From: JBDRHL01 sp043816955
GTDB lineage: Bacteria > Planctomycetota > Phycisphaerae > Sedimentisphaerales > CAYZTY01
Assembly: GCA_043816955.1 (NCBI GenBank)
Contig: JBDRHL010000032.1
Span: forward strand, 1 to 39,191
Direction: 5' to 3'
Length of the DNA: 39,191 bases
The position numbers and the translations under genes are program-made. Each line of letters starts with the position of its first letter. Positions within the stretch are counted from its first letter, which is position 1. The notes beneath the pieces were generated by a model. The model searched no databases, had not been told where the DNA came from, and saw nothing but the letters and a program-made list of their open reading frames with translations. Positions 26,004 to 34,406 of this stretch are shown here, piece by piece.

Positions 26004-26432
26004 GTGACCGACGAAAAGAAAAAGGCTGTCCAGATTGCTCTCATCATTGCTTGCTTCCTTCTGGCTGCTGGCATTACTGCTTGGAATCTCGGCTTGTTCT
26101 CGGGCCGTACTTCATACCAAACCGGTCCAAGGATCGTCGTCTGCACTAACCCGCAGTGCGGTGCGCAGTATGAGGTCAGCACCGACGAGCTGAGAAAAAT
26201 GCTCATGGAAGCAAACCCTGCCGGAATGATGCCGCCGGGAGGCCCTATGGCGGGGCCGCCCGCTATGTTCTGCAAGAAGTGCGGCGAGCAGACTGCATAC
26301 ATTGCTGAAAAGTGCGAAAAGTGCGGCACGGTTTTTCTGCCCGATTATCAGGCCAGCGACTACATTGAAATGAACAGATGTCCATCATGTGGCTACAACA
26401 GATATGAAGAAATGAGCAAAAACCAGGACTAG
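26004..26432 (+). CDS. Small membrane protein with two zinc ribbons
   Basis: I prefer the GTG at 26004 with AAGGA seven bases upstream over the TTG at 25980. The 142-residue product has a membrane helix (about 10-30) followed by a soluble part. The soluble part has one cysteine group CTNPQC paired with CKKC, and a second pair CEKC with CPSC. These look like two rubredoxin-type zinc ribbons. A Met/Pro/Gly-rich loop (MMPPGGPMAGPP) separates the first pair. Function is unknown; such proteins are often seen beside type II secretion or surface-protein genes. It lies 144 bases upstream of a secreted dockerin-type protein on the same strand. Confidence 0.72.
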   Translation: MTDEKKKAVQIALIIACFLLAAGITAWNLGLFSGRTSYQTGPRIVVCTNPQCGAQYEVSTDELRKMLMEANPAGMMPPGGPMAGPPAMFCKKCGEQTAYIAEKCEKCGTVFLPDYQASDYIEMNRCPSCGYNRYEEMSKNQD

Positions 26433-26575
26433 CACGACACGTAGTATCGGCTATGTTTTTTTTGATGCGACTGCCTTTGTCCGGCTCACAGCAAAGTCGA
26501 TTATAAGAATACATCCTTTTCAACCTCCGGGTTTATCCTGTCGGGTTGCTATCGGGGTATCAGACTGGCAAATTT

Positions 26576-27985
26576 ATGGTATCGGGAAATTCATACTCTG
26601 CAAATTTACGTTTGGCTCTTTGCAGAATTGTTACTTCCCTGATCACTGTTGCCTGCCCTTCTGTTTGCGCAAAGTTTCAGGTTAATAATTACACCAGTTA
26701 CGACCAGACCGACCCCGCTATAGCCATTGATCCCAACGGGGGGTTTCTGGTCGTCTGGCGCAGCTATCGGCAGGATGGGGATTCGGGCGGCATCTTCGCC
26801 CGGCAATTCGACGCCTGCGGAAACCCTCTCGGGCTCGAATTCATCGTCAATTCCGAAACTATCGGAAATCAGAAGGCACCCGACGCAGCAATGGATGGAT
26901 ATGGCAATTTTGTTGTTGTCTGGCAAGGCCCCGGTATCGATCAGGAAGACATTTTTGCCAGGCGGTTTGGCTGTAATGCTCAGCCTTTAGATACCGAATT
27001 TACAGTCAATACCTATACAGACAACAGGCAGCTAAGCCCCGCTGTGGCAATGAATCACCAGGGCAGATTCCTGGTCGTCTGGGAAAGCATCAACATCCCC
27101 GCTGATCCGAACAAGCGATCAATATGCGGGAGACTTTATGACAGTAACGGCAATAGCATCGGCAGTGAGTTTGTGATTAACAATGAAGCATCAACATGCC
27201 GTTTCCCTGACGCGGTTATGCTTGAGGACGGCAGCAGCATTGTTGTATGGGTTCGTGAAAGCACCCTAAAATCGATCTGGGTCAGGTTTGTCAACGCCGT
27301 CGGAAATACGCCGACGCTTGCGATAATGGTCAATGAAGACAACTTCACCTCACTGACCCAGCCTTCAGTTGCCTGTGATGCCGCCGGTAATTTCATTATC
27401 CTCTGGGACGGCCATGAAACAACTTACCTCGAAGACGATATTTACCTTCGCAGATTCCACTGGTCACATGCGCCGCTGGAAAATGCGGTCATTATCAGCG
27501 GCGATCCCGGACAACAGTCTCTGCCCGCTGCAGTAATGGCTCCCGACGGAAGGTTTGTAGCGCTATGGCAAAACGAACCCAATAACGACAGTGAAACCGA
27601 TATCTTCGCTCAGCGGTTTCCCACTCAAAATGAAAATATCGGCCCTGTGCTCTTTATGGGCACTCAGTTTCAGATAAATCCATACAGCAACGGCAGCCAG
27701 CAATACCCGGCTGTGGTCATAAATGATTCAGCCGATTTCGTAGCTGTCTGGGAAAGCTACGCCGAGGACGGATCCGGCTATGGTATTTTCGGCCAGATCG
27801 GGTTTCTGCTCGGTTCTGCCGATTTGACAGGGGATAATTTCATAGACTTCTGCGATTTTACTTTGCTCGCAGATAGATGGCTCAATGAGCAAGTACCGCT
27901 CTACAAAGATATTTTCAATGACGGCAACATAGATACACTAGACCTTGCGATAATGGCAGATCACTGGCTCCAGCCGGCCCACTGA
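26576..27985 (+). CDS. Secreted beta-propeller-like repeat protein with C-terminal dockerin-like domain
   Basis: I take ATG 26576, which gives a signal peptide with hydrophobic core LALCRIVTSLITVACPSVCA; the frame is open from a TTG at 26546. No strong ribosome site precedes either. The ~469-residue product has about seven repeats of roughly 55 residues: 'F.VN.YT...Q..PAVA.D..G.FVVVWES...D...IFAQRF'. This fits a beta-propeller. The last ~60 residues hold two EF-hand-like segments, DLTGDNFIDFCDFTLLADRW and NDGNIDTLDLAIMADHW, as in dockerins. In Phycisphaerae such modules end many secreted proteins without a known cohesin scaffold. It converges on nrnA, with 6 bases between stops. Confidence 0.82.
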   Translation: MVSGNSYSANLRLALCRIVTSLITVACPSVCAKFQVNNYTSYDQTDPAIAIDPNGGFLVVWRSYRQDGDSGGIFARQFDACGNPLGLEFIVNSETIGNQKAPDAAMDGYGNFVVVWQGPGIDQEDIFARRFGCNAQPLDTEFTVNTYTDNRQLSPAVAMNHQGRFLVVWESINIPADPNKRSICGRLYDSNGNSIGSEFVINNEASTCRFPDAVMLEDGSSIVVWVRESTLKSIWVRFVNAVGNTPTLAIMVNEDNFTSLTQPSVACDAAGNFIILWDGHETTYLEDDIYLRRFHWSHAPLENAVIISGDPGQQSLPAAVMAPDGRFVALWQNEPNNDSETDIFAQRFPTQNENIGPVLFMGTQFQINPYSNGSQQYPAVVINDSADFVAVWESYAEDGSGYGIFGQIGFLLGSADLTGDNFIDFCDFTLLADRWLNEQVPLYKDIFNDGNIDTLDLAIMADHWLQPAH

Positions 27986-27991
27986 AACGCC

Positions 27992-28996
27992 TCAGCGGCA
28001 CAGTTGTTTTTCAACTTCGCTGCAGATCAGTTTCAAGGCCTTATCAAGCGGCCCCGGCAGGTTGACCCCTGCCGCCATTGCATGCCCTCCGCCGCCGAAT
28101 TTCTGGGCGATCTGTCGCACATCGACCGCCCCCTTGCTCCGCAGCGAGCAGCGAAACCCCCTATCGGCAAGCTCAACAAAAAGCGCCGCTACCTGTACAG
28201 AACTTATCCGCTGGCACTCGTCGATAAGGTTTTCCGTATCCCTGCCGGTTGAGCCGGTCCGGTCAAATGTTTCATGCAGGATATATTGAGTTGCTAATCT
28301 GCCGTCGAAATAAAGCTGCAGCGTATCCAGCATTGCTGCCATCAGCTTCAGCCGTGCAGGCGAAAAATTCTGGTATAATTTGCGATAGATGTTCACTGGA
28401 TCGGCTCCTGTGTCGATCAGATCGGCCGCCGTTCGGTAGATTCTGCTGTCGGTGTTGCTGAAACGGAACCAGCCGGTGTCAGTTGATATCGAAACGAAAA
28501 GGGCTTCCGCGACAGGGCCGCTTATACCCCAGCCGGCATACCGGAAAAGATCAAAAACTATCTCACCGGTTGATGCCGCCCTGGTGTCTATCACCTCCAC
28601 ATCGCCAAGGCCGTCGCCGCTGATATGGTGGTCTATTACCAGAACTTTTTTATCAGTCTCTTTGAGCCACTCATCAAACTGCGGCAACTGAACATAGCTG
28701 TTGGTATCGATAATAATAACCAGGTCCGCTTCCTCGAAGTGACCTGCGTGCAGTTGCTCTTTGGTTATGTCGTTTCCGAGAATGGGGATTTTCTGATCAA
28801 AAAGAAATTCGTACCACTCCGGCAGCGGAGAAAGCAGCATCGGCTGAACCTTTTTACCCATCATCGTCAGCACATCACACATCGCCCTTATGCACCCGCA
28901 GGCATCTCCATCGGGACGAGTGTGCGAAGTAATCAAAACACTTGTTGATCTATTGATCAAATCAATCGCTTTTTGAAAATCACTACTGTTTACCAT
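27992..28996 (-). CDS. nrnA: DHH-family oligoribonuclease / pAp phosphatase NrnA
   Basis: NrnA degrades 2-5-base RNA fragments and hydrolyses 3'-phosphoadenosine 5'-phosphate in the cytoplasm. ATG 28996 is preferred, since AGGA stands 5 bases upstream; the frame is open to 29038 but that start overlaps the small membrane-protein gene more deeply. Motifs seen in the 334 residues are TSHTRPDGDA, IIDTNS, VIDHH (the DHH motif), STGEIV, DTGWFRFSNT and the DHHA1 motif GGGGHAMAAG. It ends an operon with ribF and a small membrane protein, part of the common nrnA-ribF neighbourhood, but rbfA and truB are missing here. Confidence 0.9.
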   Translation of the reverse strand: MVNSSDFQKAIDLINRSTSVLITSHTRPDGDACGCIRAMCDVLTMMGKKVQPMLLSPLPEWYEFLFDQKIPILGNDITKEQLHAGHFEEADLVIIIDTNSYVQLPQFDEWLKETDKKVLVIDHHISGDGLGDVEVIDTRAASTGEIVFDLFRYAGWGISGPVAEALFVSISTDTGWFRFSNTDSRIYRTAADLIDTGADPVNIYRKLYQNFSPARLKLMAAMLDTLQLYFDGRLATQYILHETFDRTGSTGRDTENLIDECQRISSVQVAALFVELADRGFRCSLRSKGAVDVRQIAQKFGGGGHAMAAGVNLPGPLDKALKLICSEVEKQLCR

Positions 28997-29016
28997 ACCC
29001 ATCCTTAATTTTGATT

Positions 29017-29259
29017 CTATGTCCCGCCCCAGTTCCATCCAATATTATAAAAAGAATTAATCAGAAACAAAATTGCCAAACCGATTGTGACAAAATCTTT
29101 TATCGACTTCCGTCTCTTGTATCGCACCGCGAATATAATTGCAAGCACTGAACCCTGTAAAACCAGCAAAAACAGGTAATAGGGCATTAAAACAAAAACA
29201 CTGCCGGACAAAATAACCAACGCTGATACAATATGAAGGATGAACCAAAACATATTCAC
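29017..29259 (-). CDS. Small hydrophobic membrane protein
   Basis: The 80-residue product has three hydrophobic segments (about 4-22, 26-45 and 57-73) separated by the basic RYKRRKS loop. It starts with GTG, overlapping the ribF stop (GTGA), with AAGG just upstream. It has no recognisable domain; the operon position between ribF and nrnA supports it as a real gene. Confidence 0.62.
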   Translation of the reverse strand: MNMFWFILHIVSALVILSGSVFVLMPYYLFLLVLQGSVLAIIFAVRYKRRKSIKDFVTIGLAILFLINSFYNIGWNWGGT

Positions 29260-30257
29260 GGCCTTCCTGTGATTGTCTTAGAGCCAGGCCGCTCAGCCAG
29301 AATCCGGCCTGCCTTTTGACAGTCTTTTTCGATCTGCTCTGCCAGTCGCTCATGGCTTTCAAATCTCTGCTGATGCCGCAAAAACTCCACAAAATCCATC
29401 GCAAGGTATTTGTCGTAAATAACTCCAACGTCCCCCAGCAGGTGCGCTTCGATCAGCAATCTGTGTTCTTTAACGAATGTTTTTGCTCGACCGATGCTGA
29501 AAACCGCAGGCAGCTTCTTTTGAGGCCTGAAAATATCCGCGCAATTGTCGGCAATTTCGACAAATCCTGCATAGACACCTTCAGCAGGAATAATCTGATT
29601 TAACGGCTCGATATTGGCTGTAGGAAACCCGATCTGGGTTCCGATTCCGCGCCCCTCGATAACTTTGCCGATCAGCTTGTAATTTCTGCCAAGAACCGCC
29701 GAAGCCTGCGACACCCTGCCTGCCTCAAGCAGATTCCGCACCAGAGAACTCGACGCAATAGAAACACTACCATCACCCAGGTTAATCTGCTGCGCCGCTA
29801 CTACCACAACATCAAAATCTCTTTCGACACCAAGCTCCTTGAGCGTCTCGATATCACCGCTCCGCCCGTATCCAAAATTAAAATTCGGGCCCTCGACAAC
29901 CGCACAAGGCTGAATTGTACGCATTAAAAACTCATCCACAAAATCCTCCGGCGACAGATTCAGCAGTTCGAAGCTGTCCCTTACAACGATAAGAAAGTCC
30001 GCCCCCTGTTGTTCCAGCAGGTTCCTCTTCAGTCCCAGTGGTGTCAGCACACCCGGTGCTTTTTCAGGGTGCAAAATAGCAGCCGGATGCGGATCGAATG
30101 TCATCACCACAAGGGCTGTACCTCTCTGCTCTGCCTGGGTGCGTGCTCCCTTGATGATGGCACGGTGGCCGATGTGCACACCATCGAAATTGCCGATCGT
30201 CAGTACCTGGCCTTTAGCCACCTGATCCAACTGTTCTTTCGACTCAACTATCCTCAT
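29256..30257 (-). CDS. ribF: Bifunctional riboflavin kinase / FAD synthetase
   Basis: RibF makes FMN from riboflavin and FAD from FMN. ATG 30257 is chosen because AGGA lies just before it; the frame open to 30323 would cross the promoter region. The 333-residue protein has the nucleotidyltransferase signature GNFDGVHIGH near 22, then PNFNFGYGRSGD and SSSLVRNLLEAG. The flavokinase signature GIGTQIGFPTANI lies in the C-terminal half. The flavin-rich proteins of the upstream operon would need its products, but it is a housekeeping gene. Confidence 0.93.
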   Translation of the reverse strand: MRIVESKEQLDQVAKGQVLTIGNFDGVHIGHRAIIKGARTQAEQRGTALVVMTFDPHPAAILHPEKAPGVLTPLGLKRNLLEQQGADFLIVVRDSFELLNLSPEDFVDEFLMRTIQPCAVVEGPNFNFGYGRSGDIETLKELGVERDFDVVVVAAQQINLGDGSVSIASSSLVRNLLEAGRVSQASAVLGRNYKLIGKVIEGRGIGTQIGFPTANIEPLNQIIPAEGVYAGFVEIADNCADIFRPQKKLPAVFSIGRAKTFVKEHRLLIEAHLLGDVGVIYDKYLAMDFVEFLRHQQRFESHERLAEQIEKDCQKAGRILAERPGSKTITGRP

Positions 30258-30297
30258 TTGTCCTAATTCTACGTCCAAAACAAACGCTGAACAAGTG

Positions 30298-30345
30298 ATT
30301 ATAACCAAATAAAATATTTGCAACTCAGTTGCATTTGTGTATCAT
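30298..30345. promoter_or_regulatory. Divergent promoter region with a dyad operator
   Basis: For the plus-strand metal-permease gene, TTGCAA (30318-30323) and TATCAT (30340-30345) are 16 bases apart. For ribF on the minus strand, TATAAT lies at 30303-30298. The dyad TGCAACT-C-AGTTGCA (30319-30333) covers the plus-strand -35 and spacer. A Fur-family repressor is encoded in the plus-strand operon, so this dyad is a candidate site for it. Confidence 0.5.
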
Positions 30346-30385
30346 GTCGGAAAATATGAAAAAATGGCTTGAACAGAGGCCCTGA

Positions 30386-31132
30386 ATGCCTGCAATAGAG
30401 AAATTAAAACATATTGCTGTCGAGCTGAAAGGCCATGCACCTTTTACCGCTTGTGGTGCGCTTGCCGGAATAGTATTCATGCTCGTCTTTCACCGCATGG
30501 CCGCCGACCATGCGGAAAAACTATTTGTCGTTTTTCATCCTGCACACGTCCTTTTGAGCGCTATGGTAACCGCCTCTCTTTTTTCACTGCATCGAAAAGC
30601 AAAAAATCTCCTGCTGATACTGATAATCGGATACGTCGGTTCGGTAGGTATAGCAACTCTGAGCGATTCGGTAGTGCCTTACATCGGTGAAACCCTGCTC
30701 GGCCTGCACGTTCCGACACATGCGCACACCCATACCGACCATGGGCAAGCTGATAAAGACGAGGAATTCATACATAAAGTCCATTTAGGGTTTATAGAGG
30801 AGTGGTACATTGTCAATCCCGCCGCGATTCTGGGCGTATTGATCGCTTGCCTGCTGCCTCGAACCAAGCTGCCGCATGCCGCCCACGTCCTTATCAGCAC
30901 CTGGGCATCGCTGTCGCACATAATGATGAATACGACCGTTGCGATAACTCCGTCAAGGATCATAGGCATTTTCATAACGCTTTTCATTGCAGTGTGGGTG
31001 CCATGCTGTATCAGTGACATTGTCTTTCCACTGCTTTTTGTCAAGTCGGATATTGAACTGAAGGGAATATGCCCGCAGCACGTGCTGCACAGCCACCCCC
31101 ACGCCAAAGATTCTGCAGAGAGCCAAAAGTGA
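30386..31132 (+). CDS. Polytopic membrane protein with His-rich loop, candidate metal permease
   Basis: The 248-residue protein has about six hydrophobic segments and a histidine-rich hydrophilic loop near residue 110-120 (HVPTHAHTHTDHG). A His-containing C-terminal tail (HSHPHAKD) is also seen. Such loops bind zinc, nickel, cobalt or manganese. It is followed by a Fur-family regulator whose GTG start overlaps its stop, so the two are coupled. I cannot assign a family; import or export and the metal are unknown. A dyad sequence over its promoter fits metal-dependent repression. Confidence 0.65.
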   Translation: MPAIEKLKHIAVELKGHAPFTACGALAGIVFMLVFHRMAADHAEKLFVVFHPAHVLLSAMVTASLFSLHRKAKNLLLILIIGYVGSVGIATLSDSVVPYIGETLLGLHVPTHAHTHTDHGQADKDEEFIHKVHLGFIEEWYIVNPAAILGVLIACLLPRTKLPHAAHVLISTWASLSHIMMNTTVAITPSRIIGIFITLFIAVWVPCCISDIVFPLLFVKSDIELKGICPQHVLHSHPHAKDSAESQK

Positions 31133-31566
31133 AACGAAAAATCAGATATCGCAGTGAAAAACTCCTTGAATCCACCGGTATGCGCCGGACAAAGCATAGG
31201 ATAGCGGTACTGGCCGTCCTCCTGGAGAAGGGTAAACCTCTGACACAGGAACAGATTGCCCTCGCACTTGCCGACAATGCGCCAAACAAGGTGACGATTT
31301 ATAGAACGCTCGATACGCTCTGCCGGGCAGAACTGGTACATAGGGCGTTTTTGCATAATAGAACCTGGTATTTTGAGTCTGCCCATCACTGTGATGAGCG
31401 CCGGTGTCATCCGCATTTTACCTGCAGAAGTTGCGGTAACACTCACTGCCTGACGCAGATTTCACTTCCCCCCCTTGTCAGCGGCCTGCACAAAGGTTTT
31501 ATTATCCATCGCCAGCAGGTCCGGCTTGACGGCCTGTGTCCGGACTGCAGCAGCCTTCAAATATAA
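31129..31566 (+). CDS. Fur-family metal-dependent repressor
   Basis: The GTG at 31129 overlaps the preceding stop (GTGA) and gives a 145-residue protein of normal Fur length; the open frame back to 31069 lies inside the previous gene. The winged helix contains GMRRTKHRIAVLAVLLEKGKPLTQEQI and NKVTIYRTLDTLCRAELV. A regulatory metal region HHCDERRCHPHF follows, then the structural zinc pairs CRSCG and CPDCS. Fur, Zur and PerR cannot be separated by sequence alone here. Its link to a His-rich membrane protein favours a zinc- or manganese-sensing role, which is inference. Confidence 0.88.
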   Translation: MKRKIRYRSEKLLESTGMRRTKHRIAVLAVLLEKGKPLTQEQIALALADNAPNKVTIYRTLDTLCRAELVHRAFLHNRTWYFESAHHCDERRCHPHFTCRSCGNTHCLTQISLPPLVSGLHKGFIIHRQQVRLDGLCPDCSSLQI

Positions 31567-31607
31567 AAACTTTAGACGGAACATACAAATTGCGATAATA
31601 TGATCCT

Positions 31608-32555
31608 ATGAATTTATATCCGTTCAAGTTTGAACCAATCTATAAGGAGCGCATCTGGGGCGGCAGAACACTCGAGAAGTTTTTTGCAAGGCGCCTGCCA
31701 CCCAACAGAAAAATCGGCGAAAGCTGGGAACTTGCGGATTTGCCTGAGGACATATCCGTCATCAGCAACGGTTTTCTGGCGGGCCGGACGCTGCGCAGCG
31801 CTATAGAACAATACCCGCGGCAGATTACCGGTAACACGGGTTTTCTGCCGCCTTTTCCCCTTCTTATAAAAATTCTTGATGCAGCGGACATTCTCAGTGT
31901 GCAGGTTCATCCGGATGCGCAGACCTGTCAGCGTATGGGCAAGGGGCACCCGAAGACCGAGTGCTGGTACATTATCTCAGCAGAAAGCAACGCTGTCATT
32001 TACAAAGGCCTCAAACCCGGCACAACAAAAAACCAATTCGCTCGGGCAATCGAGAACGGCACTACCGCCGAGCTGCTCAACAAGGATCGGGTACACAGGG
32101 GCGAGTGTCACTTTCTTCCCGCTGGAACTGTCCACGCGATAGGAGCAGGCCTCTTAATCGCCGAAATTCAACTTCCTTCCGACACCACTTACAGGGTTTT
32201 CGACTGGAACAGGACCGACCCAGATGGAAAACCAAGACAGCTCCATATCGAAGAAGCACTGCAAAGTATTCATTTTGATCCTTCCGGCGATGATCTTTCC
32301 GTTCGAAACGAAGGACGATTGGCAGATTGTGCATATTTCAAGATCGACAAAGTCTGTCCTGGTCTGGGCAGGCCCTTTACCTTAAACAAGGGCATAATGA
32401 AAGTACTGATAATGATTACCGGCAAAGGGAAGATTACCGCTGACAAAACCGAGCCTGTGGCATTTACAGCAGGCGACACATTACTTCTGCCAGCAAATTT
32501 TGCCGGCACTATTACATGCGATAGCCGGACGCAATACCTGGCTGTTACATTATAG
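31608..32555 (+). CDS. manA: Class I mannose-6-phosphate isomerase, short form
   Basis: This zinc enzyme interconverts mannose 6-phosphate and fructose 6-phosphate. The 315-residue length fits the short bacterial form. Active-site blocks are RIWGGRTLEKFF at the N-terminus, SVQVHPD, PKTECWYI, GTVHAIGAGLLIAEIQ and TTYRVFDWNR. The C-terminal cupin half is shorter and ends in GDTLLLPANFAG. It begins 41 bases after the Fur-family gene on the same strand and has no clear Shine-Dalgarno sequence. Confidence 0.92.
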   Translation: MNLYPFKFEPIYKERIWGGRTLEKFFARRLPPNRKIGESWELADLPEDISVISNGFLAGRTLRSAIEQYPRQITGNTGFLPPFPLLIKILDAADILSVQVHPDAQTCQRMGKGHPKTECWYIISAESNAVIYKGLKPGTTKNQFARAIENGTTAELLNKDRVHRGECHFLPAGTVHAIGAGLLIAEIQLPSDTTYRVFDWNRTDPDGKPRQLHIEEALQSIHFDPSGDDLSVRNEGRLADCAYFKIDKVCPGLGRPFTLNKGIMKVLIMITGKGKITADKTEPVAFTAGDTLLLPANFAGTITCDSRTQYLAVTL

Positions 32556-32573
32556 ACCTCGATAATTGCAAGC

Positions 32574-32596
32574 AGAACCAGTAGTTCTACGGTTCT
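32574..32596 (+). terminator. Hairpin just downstream of manA
   Basis: AGAACC (32574-32579) pairs with GGTTCT (32591-32596), and the inside continues as GTA/TAC, giving about nine pairs with one bulged base. No clear U-run follows, so it may be a weak or Rho-assisted terminator. Confidence 0.35.
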
Positions 32597-32931
32597 CTGA
32601 GGAGTATTTCTTTCGCTATTGGTTGTAAACAATTATTGACTATTCATCCCGAATGGTTAAAATAACTCCCACTATTGCGATGTTGGGTAGTGGGATACAG
32701 ATATGCTGCTGGGAGAAAAGGGAATTGTTTATATCCCGAACTGTAACAACTAAGGGGTAATGTGCTCTCACATGTTGACAAGCCGATATAACGTTTGAAG
32801 GCCGGCTATTCTGCAAGACCTCAACGATACCGGATACATAAACAGCATCTATGATTTCTGCAAACTGTCACTATGTGGAACCGTACAAGGTGTAAATATA
32901 GAATCTGTGGATTGAAGAAAGGAACAATGTA
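32597..32931. other. Gene-free stretch with an inverted repeat
   Basis: No gene is supported here. TCCCACTA (32667-32674) and TAGTGGGA (32688-32695) form a perfect 8-base inverted repeat with a 13-base loop. The remainder leads to the redoxin gene and contains its AAAGGA ribosome site. No strong promoter was recognised. Confidence 0.4.
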
Positions 32932-33546
32932 ATGACCAGATTAAGTTGCATCACGGTATTATTTCTTACGGCTCTCTTAGTTTTCGGAGGGTGCACTCGG
33001 ACCACAAGCGAAAAGGCCGCGGATGTCAACGATCAGGCGCCCCAATTTACACTCAATAGTTACGACGACACTACGGTTGACCTGTCACAGTTCAGAGAAA
33101 AAATCGTGGTGCTCGAATGGTTTAACTACGAGTGTCCTTTTGTGAAATATCATTACGAGCAGAAAAAAACCATGATCGAACTGGCTGACAAGTTCAGCAA
33201 ACACGAAGTTGTCTGGCTTGCTGTTAACAGTACCAGTCATGCAGCCGTCGAGGAAACCCGCCGGTTTGCAGCGGACCACAAGATCACCTATCCGATTCTG
33301 GACGATCGCACCGGCCGTGTCGGACGCGCATACGGCGCTGTCGCCACACCCCACATGTTCATTATTGACCATAACGGAATCATTGTATACAGCGGGGCTA
33401 TTGACAACGCGCCACTGGGGGAAACCGCACAGCCTTATGTCAACTATGTCGACAAAGCCCTTATGGAACTTACTGCCGGCGGAAAGGTCGGCATCCCCAA
33501 AACTAAGCCTTATGGGTGCTCCGTGAAATATGCCCAGACAAATTAA
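32932..33546 (+). CDS. Redoxin-family lipoprotein with single-cysteine active site
   Basis: The 204-residue protein has a lipoprotein signal (lipobox FGGC, Cys21), so it should be attached to a membrane. The thioredoxin-like fold contains FNYECPFVKYHY, where the usual CxxC has only one cysteine, then VNSTSH and ATPHMFIIDHNG with the cis-proline. A second conserved cysteine occurs in the C-terminal PYGCSVKY motif, as in many AhpC/TSA-like 'thioredoxin family' proteins. It may reduce peroxides or act in thiol transfer outside the cytoplasm. Its stop overlaps the convergent stop of the next gene. Confidence 0.82.
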   Translation: MTRLSCITVLFLTALLVFGGCTRTTSEKAADVNDQAPQFTLNSYDDTTVDLSQFREKIVVLEWFNYECPFVKYHYEQKKTMIELADKFSKHEVVWLAVNSTSHAAVEETRRFAADHKITYPILDDRTGRVGRAYGAVATPHMFIIDHNGIIVYSGAIDNAPLGETAQPYVNYVDKALMELTAGGKVGIPKTKPYGCSVKYAQTN

Positions 33547-34223
33547 TTATGTTGCCCCCTGCTGCGCTTCTCTTGTATATCAATCTTCCAGATATATTTC
33601 TGCGTCCGAAAAACAACTATGCAGAGAAACACTATTGAACCACACAGAACAACAACAAGCAGCTTTTCTATCCAGCCCGTTCCAAAAAAAATTATCAGGC
33701 AGTTCAGAACGATAAACGCTATCCTTATCTCGGTAGGCCCCACCCCAAGGTAAGTTATCTTGAACTGCGACGTCGCTCCGAACGACAGAAATGAACTTGC
33801 CATAAAACACCCGAACACGGGGATCAGCAGATAAACAATATCCCTGCTCAAACCTTCAACCAGGAACGAATACCCCACAAATACCGCTGCCATGAAAACA
33901 AAATCCAGAAAATGGTCCATATAATACCCCCACTTTGGAATCCCCGTATCCCGATACCTGCCGAGCGCGCCATCAAAACAGTCAGTGAACCATTGCAGAA
34001 TTAACATCAGCGACGACAGCCACAGCCAGTGAATATTCCCCCTGGCAAGATAACCAAATACTACAAGCCCTGCCGAAAACAAAATCGTCATCAGCGTCAG
34101 GTGATACCCCTCGATCCGTCCCGGAAACCTCTGCACATTGCTGTCGATAAACCTGCGCTCCGCCTTTGCAAGCAGCGTCCGCATCACCAGTTTCTTATCG
34201 CCTCCGAATTCCTTTTCACTCAT
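33543..34223 (-). CDS. CDP-alcohol phosphatidyltransferase-family membrane enzyme
   Basis: The ATG at 34223 has GAGGGG upstream and gives 226 residues; the open frame extends to 34256. About six membrane helices are visible. The family motif appears as DGALGRYRDTGIPKWGYYMDHFLD, compared here in parts: the usual DGxxAR has Gly for Ala, and the segment to the next Gly is one residue longer than in the classic motif. The metal-binding Asp residues are all kept. It should join a CDP-activated lipid or polyol to an alcohol in phospholipid or osmolyte synthesis; the exact substrates are unclear. Confidence 0.82.
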   Translation of the reverse strand: MSEKEFGGDKKLVMRTLLAKAERRFIDSNVQRFPGRIEGYHLTLMTILFSAGLVVFGYLARGNIHWLWLSSLMLILQWFTDCFDGALGRYRDTGIPKWGYYMDHFLDFVFMAAVFVGYSFLVEGLSRDIVYLLIPVFGCFMASSFLSFGATSQFKITYLGVGPTEIRIAFIVLNCLIIFFGTGWIEKLLVVVLCGSIVFLCIVVFRTQKYIWKIDIQEKRSRGQHN

Positions 34224-34370
34224 AATTGCCCCTCTTTCTAATATAAATAAATCCACTGAATCTGCCCCCAGTACTTACATCCTGCGGCTATTATAATAGC
34301 AATCCCTGCACGAATTTCAACAATATCACCTAAAGCACATATCTACACCGCGAATCGAACCGGAATTGAT

Positions 34371-34399
34371 TTGTAATACATTGTTATAGCGGTTATAAT
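34371..34399 (+). promoter_or_regulatory. Sigma70-type promoter directly abutting the siroheme gene start
   Basis: TTGTAA (34371-34376) and TATAAT (34394-34399) are 17 bases apart. The transcript would start at about 34406, at or one base before the ATG at 34407, and there is no Shine-Dalgarno sequence. This predicts a leaderless mRNA. Confidence 0.55.
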
Positions 34400-34406
34400 A
34401 ATAAAT

